Shown here one piece after another: positions 1 to 9,080 of a DNA stretch of 64,000 nt (within the stretch, counting starts at the first letter, position 1; each line of letters opens with the position of its first letter). The position numbers and the translations under genes are program-made. A model generated the notes under the pieces. The model made no database searches, was not told where the DNA came from, and saw only the letters and a list, made by a program, of their open reading frames with translations. Source of the stretch: Maribellus comscasis (GTDB taxonomy: Bacteria; Bacteroidota; Bacteroidia; Bacteroidales; Prolixibacteraceae); the NCBI RefSeq assembly GCF_009762775.1, contig NZ_CP046401.1:4488001-4552000 (forward strand), read 5' to 3'.

Positions 1-128
1 GAATCGTCTGTATTTGTTCCTACAACTTCATCCAGCCAAATACTAAATTGGGCAACCGGATTTTCACTTATTGTTTCGCGCGACAAATCGGCATATGTAT
101 ATTCTCTCCTAACAGAATCGATTTTCAT
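1..128 (-). CDS. pdxH: pyridoxamine 5'-phosphate oxidase, N-terminal fragment (cut by window edge)
   Basis: Only the first 42 codons are inside the window. They read from an ATG at 128 and begin MKIDSVRREYTYADLSRE, followed by NPVAQFSIWLDE. This matches the start of PdxH, the FMN enzyme that oxidises pyridoxamine/pyridoxine 5'-phosphate to PLP: the family begins with an (I/V)RREYT segment, then a stretch like NPxxxFxxWxxEA. The FMN-binding and catalytic parts lie outside the window, so the call rests on the N-terminus alone. The gene is divergent from the redoxin gene at 263. pdxJ, which makes pyridoxine phosphate in the same pathway, is at 43.7-44.5 kb but is not linked. Confidence 0.75.
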   Translation of the reverse strand, partial: MKIDSVRREYTYADLSRETISENPVAQFSIWLDEVVGTNTDD

Positions 129-262
129 CGTTGTACTTTTTCAAATAACTGTTTAAAGAACAGAATGTTTAAAAAAAAATGAATCAATTGAACTTTTTGA
201 TTTTTTATTTCGTTCTATAAAAAGAGTAATTAGTATTTTATTAACCCAAAATTTAAATTGTT

Positions 263-871
263 ATGAAAAAGTTGATTGGTATTTTTATCATGTTGTTGTC
301 TGTCTCGGTAATGGCAGGGAATGGTGAAGGGAAGATGGATCTGGGAGATAAAGCGGCATTAACACACATAAAAATGCTTGATGTTTCCGGAGAGAAAATT
401 TCTCTTGGCGAGGCTCAAAAGGATAATGGTTTAGTTGTAATATTTTCGTGTAACACGTGTCCGTTTGTAAAACAGTGGGAAGATCGTTACCCCGAAATTA
501 AAAAGTGGGCTGACAAAAACGACGTAGGCATGATCGTGTTAAACTCAAATTATCAGAACCGCGACGGTGTTGACTCATACGAAGCAATGCAAAAGCATGC
601 CGAAACCAAAGGTTACAATTTTCATTATGTAGTTGATGAAGAAAGTCAGATTGCAAATGCATTTGGCGGGCAAACTACACCACACGTATTTTTATTCGAC
701 AGTAATATGGAACTTGCCTACAAAGGTGCTATTGACGATAGTTACAAAAGTGCCGATGAAGTGAAACAGGCATATTTAAAAGATGCGATTGTTAGTCTGG
801 CGAGTAATGAAAAAATTGCAGTAAACGAAACAAAACCCACAGGGTGCAGCATTAAAAGGAAGGTTCAATAA
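263..871 (+). CDS. exported thioredoxin-fold (redoxin) protein
   Basis: The 202-residue protein has a cleavable signal peptide (about 1-18, ending SVMAG) and then a thioredoxin/peroxiredoxin-like domain. It carries a CxxC pair at Cys63-Cys66 in the motif SCNTCPFVKQW and the cis-proline loop TTPHVF at about 138-143. The CNTCPFVKxW motif is typical of the AhpC/TSA-related single-domain redoxins often annotated only as thioredoxin family protein. It should act in the periplasm as a thiol-disulfide exchange or peroxide-related protein; the substrate is unknown. It stands alone and ends in a strong terminator at 906-935. A third cysteine lies near the C-terminus (TGCSIKRK). Confidence 0.8.
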   Translation: MKKLIGIFIMLLSVSVMAGNGEGKMDLGDKAALTHIKMLDVSGEKISLGEAQKDNGLVVIFSCNTCPFVKQWEDRYPEIKKWADKNDVGMIVLNSNYQNRDGVDSYEAMQKHAETKGYNFHYVVDEESQIANAFGGQTTPHVFLFDSNMELAYKGAIDDSYKSADEVKQAYLKDAIVSLASNEKIAVNETKPTGCSIKRKVQ

Positions 872-905
872 ACGAACGGTTACTAAATTGAATTGAAATG
901 GATTG

Positions 906-935
906 GCTCTTTCCCGGAAGGGGAAGGGCTTTTTT
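906..935 (+). terminator. intrinsic terminator after the redoxin gene
   Basis: A 10-bp stem (906-915 with 920-929, containing one or two G-T pairs) closes on a GGAA tetraloop and is followed directly by six T. It sits between the stop of the redoxin gene at 871 and the stop of convergent rsmD at 934. Confidence 0.85.
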
Positions 936-1467
936 ATGCTTCGAAAAAACTAAAATTTACTTTTCCATAATTTCTGATTTCTTTGAAATTAGGGTGAGAA
1001 GTGAAGCTATATTCCCTGGGATGTTCCAGTATAAACAGGCCCTTGTTTTTTAAAACATTCCCGGAAAAAACGGCAGCAGGGACCTCTGTAAATTGGGGCA
1101 GGTCGAAAGGAGGATCTGCAAAAACGATATCAAATTGCCCCTGGAATTTGAACAGAAACTTGAAAACATCGGTTTTAAAAGCTCTTACATTATCAATTTG
1201 TAGTTTTTTTATAACGCCTAAAATAAACTGGTAGTGGTGGAAATTTTTTTCAACAAAGGTTACTTCTTGTGCGCCACGGCTAACAAACTCATAGCCCATG
1301 CTTCCGGTCCCCGAAAACAAATCGAGTACTGTTTTATCTGAAAAGTCAATACGATTTTCCAGAATATTAAACAAGCCTTCTTTAGCAATATCGGTAGTTG
1401 GCCGGCCACTCATTTTTTTACCCGGACTAAAAATGCGGCCTTTATATTTTCCTCCAACAATTCTCAT
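934..1467 (-). CDS. rsmD: 16S rRNA (guanine966-N2)-methyltransferase RsmD
   Basis: This 177-residue SAM-dependent methyltransferase begins with the family signature MRIVGGKYKGR and has GRPTTDIAKEGLFNIL, which matches the RPT..rvrea.f.il segment of RsmD. The SAM-binding motif I is DLFSGTGSMGYE (49-60) and the catalytic motif is DPPF at 118-121. It methylates G966 of 16S rRNA during 30S assembly. Its start overlaps the stop of the DUF3822 gene by four bases (ATGA), so the two are translationally coupled; this pairing is common in Bacteroidota. Length is normal. Confidence 0.93.
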   Translation of the reverse strand: MRIVGGKYKGRIFSPGKKMSGRPTTDIAKEGLFNILENRIDFSDKTVLDLFSGTGSMGYEFVSRGAQEVTFVEKNFHHYQFILGVIKKLQIDNVRAFKTDVFKFLFKFQGQFDIVFADPPFDLPQFTEVPAAVFSGNVLKNKGLFILEHPREYSFTSHPNFKEIRNYGKVNFSFFEA

Positions 1468-2297
1468 AATACAGAGTTTAGCAGGTTGTATAAACTGTAT
1501 TCCTGAGTCTTAAATATTTCTGTGTTAATTTCAATATTTTTTGCAGGTTTTAGTTCTTGGGTTGATATAAAATATTTTTTGATTTCCAAAATTGTCTCTT
1601 CGCCACCATATATATCACCGGCTATAAAAACATCTGTTTTTGTTGGGCTAAAATGATATTGTTTTGTTGTAGAAAGCGTGTAAAATATAATATCATTTTT
1701 ATGTGAAAGGTTGTAGCTGTTTGCCAGCAACAGTTTTTGTTCCCGGAATAGAACCAGATAAAAATAACCGGAACTAAAAAGGATGATCAATCCATTTCTG
1801 TCTGCACTGATTTGTGGCAAATTTTCAATACATATTGTTAAGGGATGGAATATTTCTGAATCAGGGAATTGTTCAGATAAATAGCCTTTAAAATCTTTCG
1901 GAAGGGTAAAAAGCAATCTTAAATCGTGTACATTAACCTGGTTTTCCGATATTTCAATCTCACTGTTACTCAATTCAAAAACGGACTCAACCAATTTTTT
2001 GCTTTCCTGTTCTTCATAATATTTTTCAGGAACCGGAACAAACTCCCTTGTATCAAAAATTAAATGAATTTTTTGATACGTTTTTTTCGGAACTTCTTCC
2101 ATATCCAGCCATTCCTGAAATCTTTTTTGTAAAAACTGTACACTGGTAATGGTTAAGGGGGTATTTTTCCAGGCGAGTAATCGGTTTTCTTTTACAGAAA
2201 CTACTATAAAAGAAAATCCACCCAGACTTATCTGGATGGATAATAAATATTCTTGAGAATTTTCTTTATCAAATAATTCGTCAGCTACAATATTCAT
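1464..2297 (-). CDS. DUF3822 family protein
   Basis: The 277-residue protein fits the DUF3822 family, a Bacteroidota-restricted group encoded immediately upstream of rsmD. The sequence suggests an actin-like ATPase-type fold: beta-rich repeats such as SIQISLGGFSFIVV near the start and DVFIAGDIYGGE near residue 230. No catalytic motif is recognisable and the function is not known. It lies 9 bp downstream of the membrane protein gene at 2307-2939 and overlaps rsmD by 4 bp, so the three genes form one transcription unit. Confidence 0.75.
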   Translation of the reverse strand: MNIVADELFDKENSQEYLLSIQISLGGFSFIVVSVKENRLLAWKNTPLTITSVQFLQKRFQEWLDMEEVPKKTYQKIHLIFDTREFVPVPEKYYEEQESKKLVESVFELSNSEIEISENQVNVHDLRLLFTLPKDFKGYLSEQFPDSEIFHPLTICIENLPQISADRNGLIILFSSGYFYLVLFREQKLLLANSYNLSHKNDIIFYTLSTTKQYHFSPTKTDVFIAGDIYGGEETILEIKKYFISTQELKPAKNIEINTEIFKTQEYSLYNLLNSVL

Positions 2298-2306
2298 GCA
2301 TGAAAT

Positions 2307-2939
2307 TTACTCCCAGTTACCTGCATTATTGATGGCTTCGGTAAGAGATCCTACTTTTAATCCCGGATATTTTTCGTTAGTTCTGCTTTGGTCATTCATG
2401 TTAATTACCAGTTGACGATCAAGGTTATTCAGAATAACATTGTTGTGCGCCCTAGCCTCAAATACAGGAACTTTAATTCCTGAACCGGTTGTAATGATTG
2501 TAGCTCCTAAATGAAATTCAGCTTGTGTATCCGGAATCGGAACATATTTAAGCTGGTCTGCGTTATAACCTTTTCCAAAAATAGACTCCAGAACACTTTC
2601 TTTTATGGTATCCCGAATAAGAAGTCCCATCTGAATCGCTTTTCTCTCGCTGATGCCTGCTTCAATCATACTGTCGGTAAGTTCACCAATTTTACGAACA
2701 TTTCTTACTGAATCGTATTTCACAAAATCAATAAGTGTGTCCCAACTTCCGGTGTACCTTCCGTAAACATCTTTAAATGCCAGCTGGGCTTTTCTAATAT
2801 CTTTTAACTTTTCAATGGTAACATCGTACCTAGCTTCTTGGGCTTTTTGAAAATCAATTGGGCGCTGAATACTTTGATAAATCATATAAGCCAGCACAAC
2901 AGCAACGACGAAAAGCAAAATTTGAATAACGGTTCTCAT
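2307..2939 (-). CDS. single-pass membrane protein of unknown function
   Basis: The 210-residue protein has one N-terminal membrane helix (about 5-22, ILLFVVAVVLAYMIYQSI) and a soluble remainder. The segment after the helix (YDVTIEKLKDIRKAQLAFKD) and VYGRYTGSWDTLIDFV resembles the helix and following region of type IV pilin-like or pseudopilin proteins, but no prepilin peptidase site is visible. The soluble part would face the periplasm with an N-in topology. It is the first gene of the run leading to DUF3822 and rsmD. I do not recognise a named family. Confidence 0.6.
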   Translation of the reverse strand: MRTVIQILLFVVAVVLAYMIYQSIQRPIDFQKAQEARYDVTIEKLKDIRKAQLAFKDVYGRYTGSWDTLIDFVKYDSVRNVRKIGELTDSMIEAGISERKAIQMGLLIRDTIKESVLESIFGKGYNADQLKYVPIPDTQAEFHLGATIITTGSGIKVPVFEARAHNNVILNNLDRQLVINMNDQSRTNEKYPGLKVGSLTEAINNAGNWE

Positions 2940-2977
2940 TTTTATAATTTTAGTAAGTTTTATTTTTCGATAGATTG

Positions 2978-2985
2978 CAAATTTA
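2978..2985 (-). promoter_or_regulatory. candidate Bacteroidota -7 element for the 2939 gene
   Basis: The minus strand reads TAAATTTG here, matching the TAnnTTTG -7 element of Bacteroidota sigma factor promoters, 39 bp before the start codon at 2939. No good TTG is found 19-21 bp upstream (a poly-T tract is there instead), so support is partial. Confidence 0.4.
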
Positions 2986-3033
2986 AAAAAAAAAATAAAT
3001 TACCTTCCCTAAGAGAATGTTATTTTAGCAGCT

Positions 3034-4473
3034 ATGATAAAAAATCATTTGCAGGCTTTATTAACCCAAAACCTTCAATTCTCTCCAACTTCCTGTCAGA
3101 TAAGGCTAATAGAAGGTTTGGCAGACTATATTTCTTCAGACAGGCCTGATGAAATAATGTTAATAAAAGGATATGCCGGAACCGGAAAGACAACCATGAT
3201 AAATGCCTTGGCTCAGGCGCTGAATTTATTGAAAATAAGAACGGTTTTAATGGCTCCAACAGGTCGTGCTGCAAAAGTCATTGCCGGCTACACAGGGAAA
3301 AGTGCATTTACCATTCACAAAAAAATTTACAGGCAAAAATCTTCTGCTGACGGAATGGGAAATTTTGTTCTTGACAAAAATTTATATAAAAATACCTATT
3401 TTATTGTAGATGAGTCTTCTATGATTTCCGATCAGCCGGGCGACAGTTCGGTTTTTGGAAGTGGCAGGTTACTTGATGATTTGCTTGAGTATGTTTATTC
3501 GGGCGAAAATTGTCGCTTGGTTTTGGTTGGAGATACCGCGCAACTTCCTCCGGTGGGCGTAAATATCAGTCCGGCTTTGGATGCCTTACAACTGGAAAAT
3601 TACGGGTTTTCAGTAAAAGAATATGAGTTAACTGAAGTTGTTCGGCAGGAGTCGGATTCCGGAGTTTTATTTAATGCAACGAAAATGCGGCGGCTGATTG
3701 CAGCAGATGAACAAGCCCCCGGATTTCTAGAGATTAAATTGGAGTCGTTTTCTGACATAGATAGAATTGGCGGAGGCGAGTTGATTGAAAAGATCGGTAC
3801 CTGTTACGACAAATATGGCTTTTTTGAAACTACGGTGGTTACGCGTTCGAATAAAAGGGCCAATTTGTATAATAAAGGAATCAGGGGATCGATTCTATAT
3901 AAAGAAAATGAGATTGAACAAGGTGACCTTTTAATGATAGTTAAAAATAATTATTTCTGGGCCGGAGAAGGTGCTGAACTTGATTTTATTGCCAACGGCG
4001 ATATCGCGGAAATTGAAAAGATATACAGCTATGAAGAATTATACGGATTTCGTTTTGCAAACGTAAACCTCCGGTTTGTAGATTACGAAAATGTTGAACT
4101 GGATTGTAAGATTTTTTTGGAAACCCTTGCTATTGAAACTGCCTCGTTTTCGCAAGAGAGAAATCGTGAACTTTTTGAAGCTGTATCAGAAGATTATCCG
4201 GATATCAGGAACAAAAGGGAACGTTGGAAAAAAATAAAAGAAAACCCCTATTTTAATGCTCTTCAGGTAAAATATGCTTACGCTTTAACTTGTCATAAAG
4301 CCCAGGGAGGACAGTGGAAAGCGGTTTTTGTGGATCATGGCTATTTGGTTGAAGATATGCTCGACAAAGAATATTATCGTTGGTTGTATACAGCATTTAC
4401 GCGACCGACCGAAAAGCTTTTTCTTGTAAATTTTAATAAGAACTTTTTTGAAAGCGCAGGAACGGAGCTCTGA
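3034..4473 (+). CDS. RecD-like ATP-dependent DNA helicase (AAA / UvrD C-terminal type)
   Basis: This 479-residue superfamily 1 helicase has Walker A GYAGTGKTT at 46-54, motif Ia LMAPTGRAAKVI, Walker B FIVDESSMIS, motif III LVGDTAQLPPVG and a C-terminal motif V/VI region TCHKAQGGQWKAVFVDHG followed by YTAFTRPTEKLFLV. The order and wording match the short RecD2-like or Dda-like helicases common in Bacteroidota; the long N-terminal region of true RecD2 is missing. It probably unwinds DNA during repair or recombination. It is monocistronic, with its start 94 bp from the divergent gene at 2939 and its stop one base from convergent rnz. Confidence 0.85.
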   Translation: MIKNHLQALLTQNLQFSPTSCQIRLIEGLADYISSDRPDEIMLIKGYAGTGKTTMINALAQALNLLKIRTVLMAPTGRAAKVIAGYTGKSAFTIHKKIYRQKSSADGMGNFVLDKNLYKNTYFIVDESSMISDQPGDSSVFGSGRLLDDLLEYVYSGENCRLVLVGDTAQLPPVGVNISPALDALQLENYGFSVKEYELTEVVRQESDSGVLFNATKMRRLIAADEQAPGFLEIKLESFSDIDRIGGGELIEKIGTCYDKYGFFETTVVTRSNKRANLYNKGIRGSILYKENEIEQGDLLMIVKNNYFWAGEGAELDFIANGDIAEIEKIYSYEELYGFRFANVNLRFVDYENVELDCKIFLETLAIETASFSQERNRELFEAVSEDYPDIRNKRERWKKIKENPYFNALQVKYAYALTCHKAQGGQWKAVFVDHGYLVEDMLDKEYYRWLYTAFTRPTEKLFLVNFNKNFFESAGTEL

Positions 4474-4474
4474 T

Positions 4475-5407
4475 TTAGTGTTGTTCTACCTTGTAGGTAT
4501 TTCCATCAGTGGCTGTTTCAGTATTTTCAAATACTGATTTTGCTTCTTTCTTAAATTCTGAAACGGTTTTGTAGCGAGCCGAAAAATGCCCGATGATTAG
4601 TTTGCCTGCTTTGGCAAGTCTGGCAATTTCTGCTGCTTCTTTTGCTGTTGAATGCAACGTTTTTTTTGCCCAGTCTTTCATGCTTTCAGTAAATGTCGCC
4701 TCGTGGTATAATAAATCTACATTTTGGATTATTTCTGTTATTTCCGGGAGGAAAACAGTATCGGTACAAAAGGCGTATGAACGGGGTCTGGGTGGCAAAG
4801 TAGTTAATTCAGCGTTTGGAATAACTTTACCATCTGTGGTTTTGAAATCAGCCCCGGTTTTTATGTTTTTTATTTCTGCAACAGGAATATTGTATTGTTT
4901 TATAAATTCCTTTTTTATGTTGCGCTGTTTCGGTATTTCTTTAAAAAGAAAACCGCAAACCGGACTGCTGTGTTTCAGTGGAAATGAAAAAACTTCAACT
5001 TTTTTATCGGAATAAATTTTTTGTGGCTTTTTAAAATTTAGCGGATGAAAAATGACTTTAAACTGTAAATCGGCTTTTAGGTGATCGAGCTGAGGCTGAA
5101 TAAGGGTTTTGAGTTCGGATGGCGAATAAATGTGAATGTCCTTTTTTAAACCAAGCAGATTAAGGGTTGACAGTAAACCTATCAGCCCGTAAAAATGGTC
5201 ACCGTGAAGGTGGGATATAAAGATGTGGTTGATTTTGCTAAAGCTGATTTTTTGCCGACGGATTTGGATTTGTGTTCCTTCTCCACAGTCGATTAAAAAA
5301 AATCGCCCAGGTACACGAAGTACCTGGGCGGTTGGATATCTGTCAGATGTTGGTAATGCAGAACTACTTCCGAGTATGGTTAATTCAAAAGGCGTTTCTG
5401 TTTTCAC
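4475..5407 (-). CDS. rnz: ribonuclease Z
   Basis: This 310-residue metallo-beta-lactamase-fold nuclease processes tRNA 3' ends. The zinc-binding motif HLHGDH is at 66-71, preceded by CGEGTQIQIRR (41-51), a family signature; further ligands are in LLYHEATF and the C-terminal GHFSARY motif. The start is GTG at 5407, overlapping the stop of the STAS gene (GTGA), which implies translational coupling; there is no in-frame ATG near the conserved N-terminus. It is the last gene of an rpsA-STAS-rnz run and is convergent with the helicase gene. Confidence 0.92.
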   Translation of the reverse strand: MKTETPFELTILGSSSALPTSDRYPTAQVLRVPGRFFLIDCGEGTQIQIRRQKISFSKINHIFISHLHGDHFYGLIGLLSTLNLLGLKKDIHIYSPSELKTLIQPQLDHLKADLQFKVIFHPLNFKKPQKIYSDKKVEVFSFPLKHSSPVCGFLFKEIPKQRNIKKEFIKQYNIPVAEIKNIKTGADFKTTDGKVIPNAELTTLPPRPRSYAFCTDTVFLPEITEIIQNVDLLYHEATFTESMKDWAKKTLHSTAKEAAEIARLAKAGKLIIGHFSARYKTVSEFKKEAKSVFENTETATDGNTYKVEQH

Positions 5408-5757
5408 AGACTTTCCTTTTTCTCCAGTAGACTCTCAGCTTCTTCGATGTTTTTGGTTATCAAAAGAACCGTATGAAGCATTGATATCTTTACCAGGTTT
5501 TCCACATCGGGCTGGAGACCGCAAAGAACAAATGTGCCGATTGCATCTTCACAGAGCCGGTTAGCAACTAAAACAGCTCTTAAACCGGAAGAATCGCAGT
5601 AATTTACACTGCTTAAGTCAAGAACTATGTTCTTTTCACCCCCATTATTGATAACAATCAATTCTGACTTAAGATCAGGAGCATTATTTGTATCTAATCT
5701 GTCGGAATTTACCTTAACCAAGGTATAATTTCCCTTTTTTAGAATTTCGAACGTCAT
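5404..5757 (-). CDS. STAS-domain anti-sigma-factor antagonist-like protein
   Basis: I place the start at the ATG at 5757; a TTG three codons upstream is less likely. The 117-residue protein is a single STAS domain with the motif NYCDSSGLRAV, in which Asp55-Ser56-Ser57-Gly58-Leu59 matches the SpoIIAA-type phosphorylatable serine. Such proteins bind anti-sigma factors or other partners in a phosphorylation-dependent way. No kinase or sigma factor is in the neighbourhood. It sits between rpsA (46-bp gap from the rpsA stop to this ATG) and rnz (4-bp overlap). Confidence 0.85.
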   Translation of the reverse strand: MTFEILKKGNYTLVKVNSDRLDTNNAPDLKSELIVINNGGEKNIVLDLSSVNYCDSSGLRAVLVANRLCEDAIGTFVLCGLQPDVENLVKISMLHTVLLITKNIEEAESLLEKKESL

Positions 5758-5802
5758 GACATTCAATTTACGAAATTCTTATTACAAATTCCAAACCTGA
5801 AC

Positions 5803-7887
5803 TTATTTATCTTTTTTCTCGTCAGCTTCCATCTGCGATTTCAAAGCAGCCAATTCGCTGATGTCTCCCAAAGTAGTCTTTTCGATATTGTCGTTAACCG
5901 ATTTAACTGCTTTTTTGTTGGAACGTCCTTGCGTTTTACGTTTTGCATTTTCTTCGGCACGTTTAACATCTTCGTAAACTCGCGAGTGAGAAACAATAAT
6001 TCTTTTGGCTGATTTGTTGAATTCGATGACTTTGAAATCCAGTTTTTCATCTTGTTTTACAGAAGAACCATCTTCTTTTACAAGGTGACGTGGAGTAGCA
6101 AAACCTTCAACACCGTAAGGAAGAGCGATAACAGCACCTTTGTCCATCAACTCAACTACGGTTCCTTCGTGAATTGAATCAGCAGTGAAAATGGTTTCAA
6201 ACACATCCCATGGATTTTCTTCCAGTTGTTTGTGTCCTAGGCTCAAACGACGGTTTTCTTTGTCAATATCGAGAACAACAACTTCTATTTCTTCACCAAC
6301 TGCAGTAAATTCCGACGGATGTTTGATTTTTTTCGTCCAGCTCAAATCTGAGATATGGATTAATCCGTCAACGCCTTCGGTAATTTCTACAAATACACCA
6401 AAGTTGGTAAAGTTACGTACGGTTGCTTTGTGTTTGCTTCCCACACCAAATTGGGTATCAATGTTTTCCCATGGATCTTCTTTCAGTTGTTTAATACCGA
6501 GCGACATTTTGCGTTCTTCACGGTCGAGTGTAAGGATTTGAGCTTCAACTTCGTCGCCTACACTTAAGAAATCCTGTGCACTGCGTAAATGCTGGCTCCA
6601 CGACATTTCTGAAACGTGAATCAAACCTTCTACTCCCGGAGCAATTTCAACAAAAGCACCGTAGTCAGCAATCACAACCACTTTTCCTTTAACTGTGTCG
6701 CCAACTTTAAGATTTTCATCCAGTTTATCCCATGGGTGAGGAGTCAATTGTTTCAATCCAAGAGCGATACGTTTTTTGTCATCATCAAAATCAAGAATAA
6801 CTACATTTAGTTTCTGATCCAATTCAACAATTTCGCTCGGGTGTGAAATACGTCCCCATGAAAGGTCGGTAATGTGAATCAGGCCGTCAACGCCACCAAG
6901 GTCCATGAATACACCGTAAGATGTAACGTTTTTAACAGTTCCTTCCAGTACCTGTCCTTTTTCAAGTTTAGCAATAATTTCTTTCTTCTGTTGTTCCAGT
7001 TCAGCTTCAATAAGTGCTTTGTGTGAAACAACAACATTACGGTATTCGTGATTGATTTTAACCACTTTAAATTCCATGGTTTTGCCCACAAATACATCGT
7101 AATCTCGAATGGGTTTAACATCAATCTGTGAACCTGGCAAGAATGCTTCAATACCAAATACATCCACAATCATACCACCTTTAGTGCGGCATTTGATGTA
7201 TCCCTTGATGATTTCGTCGTTTTCAAGCGATTCATTAACACGCTCCCACGAACGGGTAGCACGCGCTTTTTTGTGCGACAGGATCATCTGACCTTTTTTA
7301 TCTTCCAGACTTTCGATGTAAACATCTACTTTGTCGCCTACTTTCAGTTCCGGATTGTAACGGAATTCGTTCAAACTAACAATACCGTCTGATTTATAAC
7401 CTATGTCAACAACAACTTCTCGTTTGTTTAACGAAATTACAGTTCCTTCCAAAACTTCTTTTTCTGTAACTGTATTTAAGGTGTCGTTGTAAAGATCTTC
7501 AAGCTTATTTCTTTCTTTTTCCGAATAAGCATCAACACCACTTTCGAGGCTTGCCCAGTCAAATTCTTCAGGTTCAGCATTTGTCTCTTCTGCAACTACT
7601 TCTTCCACTTCTTTTTCTTCCTCAGCAGATGCTTCTTCAGTTTTTTCTTCTTCTTTGGCTTCAGTTTTTTCTTCAGTAGTAGCTTCTTCAACTTTTGTTT
7701 CAGCTACTTCTTCGGCTGCTGCTTTTTCTTCAGCAACTTCTTGCGTTTCTGCCTTTTCTTCGGCAGCTGTTTCTTTAGGGGTTTCTTCGGTTGTTTCTTC
7801 CGAAACTTTTTTTTCTTCCTGAACCGGAGCAGCGGCTTCTTGTTTTACCTCTTCCTGTTCAAGATTTTCATTTTTCTTTTCAGTCAT
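5803..7887 (-). CDS. rpsA: 30S ribosomal protein S1 with acidic N-terminal extension
   Basis: The 694-residue protein has six S1 RNA-binding domains. The first begins near 141 (LEGTVISLNKREVVVDIGYK), the second carries GGMIVDVFGIEAFLPGSQID, and domains 3-6 show the classical pattern GVFMDLGGVDGLIHITDLSW and close variants. In front lies an extension of roughly 110 residues made almost only of Glu, Ala, Thr, Lys and Val, which should be disordered and strongly acidic. S1 brings mRNA to the 30S subunit; in Bacteroidota, where Shine-Dalgarno use is weak, this role is important. The C-terminus is Lys-rich. A consensus promoter lies at 7940-7969. Confidence 0.93.
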   Translation of the reverse strand: MTEKKNENLEQEEVKQEAAAPVQEEKKVSEETTEETPKETAAEEKAETQEVAEEKAAAEEVAETKVEEATTEEKTEAKEEEKTEEASAEEEKEVEEVVAEETNAEPEEFDWASLESGVDAYSEKERNKLEDLYNDTLNTVTEKEVLEGTVISLNKREVVVDIGYKSDGIVSLNEFRYNPELKVGDKVDVYIESLEDKKGQMILSHKKARATRSWERVNESLENDEIIKGYIKCRTKGGMIVDVFGIEAFLPGSQIDVKPIRDYDVFVGKTMEFKVVKINHEYRNVVVSHKALIEAELEQQKKEIIAKLEKGQVLEGTVKNVTSYGVFMDLGGVDGLIHITDLSWGRISHPSEIVELDQKLNVVILDFDDDKKRIALGLKQLTPHPWDKLDENLKVGDTVKGKVVVIADYGAFVEIAPGVEGLIHVSEMSWSQHLRSAQDFLSVGDEVEAQILTLDREERKMSLGIKQLKEDPWENIDTQFGVGSKHKATVRNFTNFGVFVEITEGVDGLIHISDLSWTKKIKHPSEFTAVGEEIEVVVLDIDKENRRLSLGHKQLEENPWDVFETIFTADSIHEGTVVELMDKGAVIALPYGVEGFATPRHLVKEDGSSVKQDEKLDFKVIEFNKSAKRIIVSHSRVYEDVKRAEENAKRKTQGRSNKKAVKSVNDNIEKTTLGDISELAALKSQMEADEKKDK

Positions 7888-7939
7888 GTAATTCTAATTA
7901 AATTAATGAGTTAGACATTATTATTGTTTAAATCGCGCG

Positions 7940-7969
7940 CAAAAATAGAATATAATTCAATCATTTCAA
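7940..7969 (-). promoter_or_regulatory. promoter of rpsA (TTG-N19-TATTTTTG)
   Basis: On the minus strand TTG (7969-7967) is followed by exactly 19 bases and then TATTTTTG (7947-7940), a full match to the Bacteroidota TTG-N19-TAnnTTTG consensus. The predicted transcript start is about 45 bases before the rpsA ATG. Confidence 0.75.
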
Positions 7970-8062
7970 AGGTTTTACTGCTTTTAATTGATATTTACTA
8001 CTTTAATTTTAATTCAACACAAGTTTTTTTGAACATTACAATTTTTAATAAATTTTCTTTTG

Positions 8063-8092
8063 TTGCCTCCTTGTTTACTTTTATTAATTTTG
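8063..8092 (+). promoter_or_regulatory. promoter of the rfbACD operon (TTG-N19-TAATTTTG)
   Basis: TTG at 8063-8065, a spacer of exactly 19 bases, then TAATTTTG at 8085-8092. This is a full consensus match and predicts a leader of about 95 bases before rfbA. Confidence 0.7.
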
Positions 8093-8192
8093 ACACCGGA
8101 AGGCCCAAAATAAAAAACGCTTATATTTTCAAAACTAATAAAAGGCGAAATTGTTGAAGATTATTATTTTACCAAACTCAAAATAAGAAAGA

Positions 8193-9074
8193 ATGAAAGG
8201 TATTATTCTTGCCGGAGGTGCCGGAACCAGGCTCTATCCGATTACACGTTCAATTTCAAAACAAATAATTCCGGTTTACGACAAACCCATGATTTATTAT
8301 CCGCTGTCGGTTTTAATGCTTGCCGGGATTAGAGATATTTTAATAATATCAACTCCCACCGACATCGGCTTATATGAAAATCTTTTGGAAAACGGGGAAC
8401 AACTCGGATTAAAAATATCATATAAAATACAGCCTTCACCAGATGGACTGGCGCAAGCTTTTATTTTAGGCGAAGAGTTTATTGGCGACGACAGTGTTTG
8501 TATGATTTTAGGTGATAATATCTTCTATGGTTATAATTTCAGAAGTATTTTGGAAGATGCCGCTTCGTTGAAGGATGGTGCCTATGTTTTTGGTTATTAT
8601 GTGAACGACCCGGAAAGATATGGTGTTGTGGAGTTTGATGAAACCGGTAAAGTAATTACAATTGAAGAAAAGCCGGAAAAACCAAAATCGAATTACGCGG
8701 TAACCGGGCTTTATTTTTATTCCAACGACGTGGTTCAGAAAGCAAAAAGTTTAAAACCATCAAAAAGGGGGGAGCTCGAAATTACAGATCTAAACCGTTT
8801 ATATCTTGAAGAAAACAGGTTGAACACTAAATTATTGGGCCGGGGCTTTGCCTGGCTTGATACGGGAACACACGATAGCTTGTTACAAGCCTCTAATTTT
8901 ATTGCTACAATCGAGCAGCGTCAGGGATTAAAGGTTTCCTGTATTGAAGAAATTGCTTATAAAAAAGGTTTTATTGATAAGGAACAGTTAATAAAGCTTG
9001 CTCAGCCTCTGAGTAAAAATCAGTATGGAGAATATTTATTACGTTTGGCAGAAAAACAAATATTTTCTTTTTAA
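8193..9074 (+). CDS. rfbA: glucose-1-phosphate thymidylyltransferase RfbA
   Basis: The 293-residue enzyme makes dTDP-glucose from dTTP and glucose-1-phosphate, the first step toward dTDP-L-rhamnose. It begins [18 protein letters not shown], with the nucleotide-binding GGAGTRL motif, then [26 protein letters not shown] (metal and substrate site) and [12 protein letters not shown], all highly characteristic of RmlA. Length is normal. It is the first gene of a tight run: 6 bp to rfbC, which overlaps or abuts rfbD, then 4 bp to a phosphohexomutase. The 4,6-dehydratase gene rfbB is absent from the window. Confidence 0.96.
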   Translation: MKGIILAGGAGTRLYPITRSISKQIIPVYDKPMIYYPLSVLMLAGIRDILIISTPTDIGLYENLLENGEQLGLKISYKIQPSPDGLAQAFILGEEFIGDDSVCMILGDNIFYGYNFRSILEDAASLKDGAYVFGYYVNDPERYGVVEFDETGKVITIEEKPEKPKSNYAVTGLYFYSNDVVQKAKSLKPSKRGELEITDLNRLYLEENRLNTKLLGRGFAWLDTGTHDSLLQASNFIATIEQRQGLKVSCIEEIAYKKGFIDKEQLIKLAQPLSKNQYGEYLLRLAEKQIFSF

Positions 9075-9080
9075 CTCAGT

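Larger units (their letters stand above)
7888..8192. other. divergent intergenic region between rpsA and rfbA
   Basis: This 305-bp AT-rich stretch holds two outward-facing promoters with textbook Bacteroidota spacing (7940-7969 for rpsA, 8063-8092 for rfbA). I see no gene or stable hairpin between them. Confidence 0.7.
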
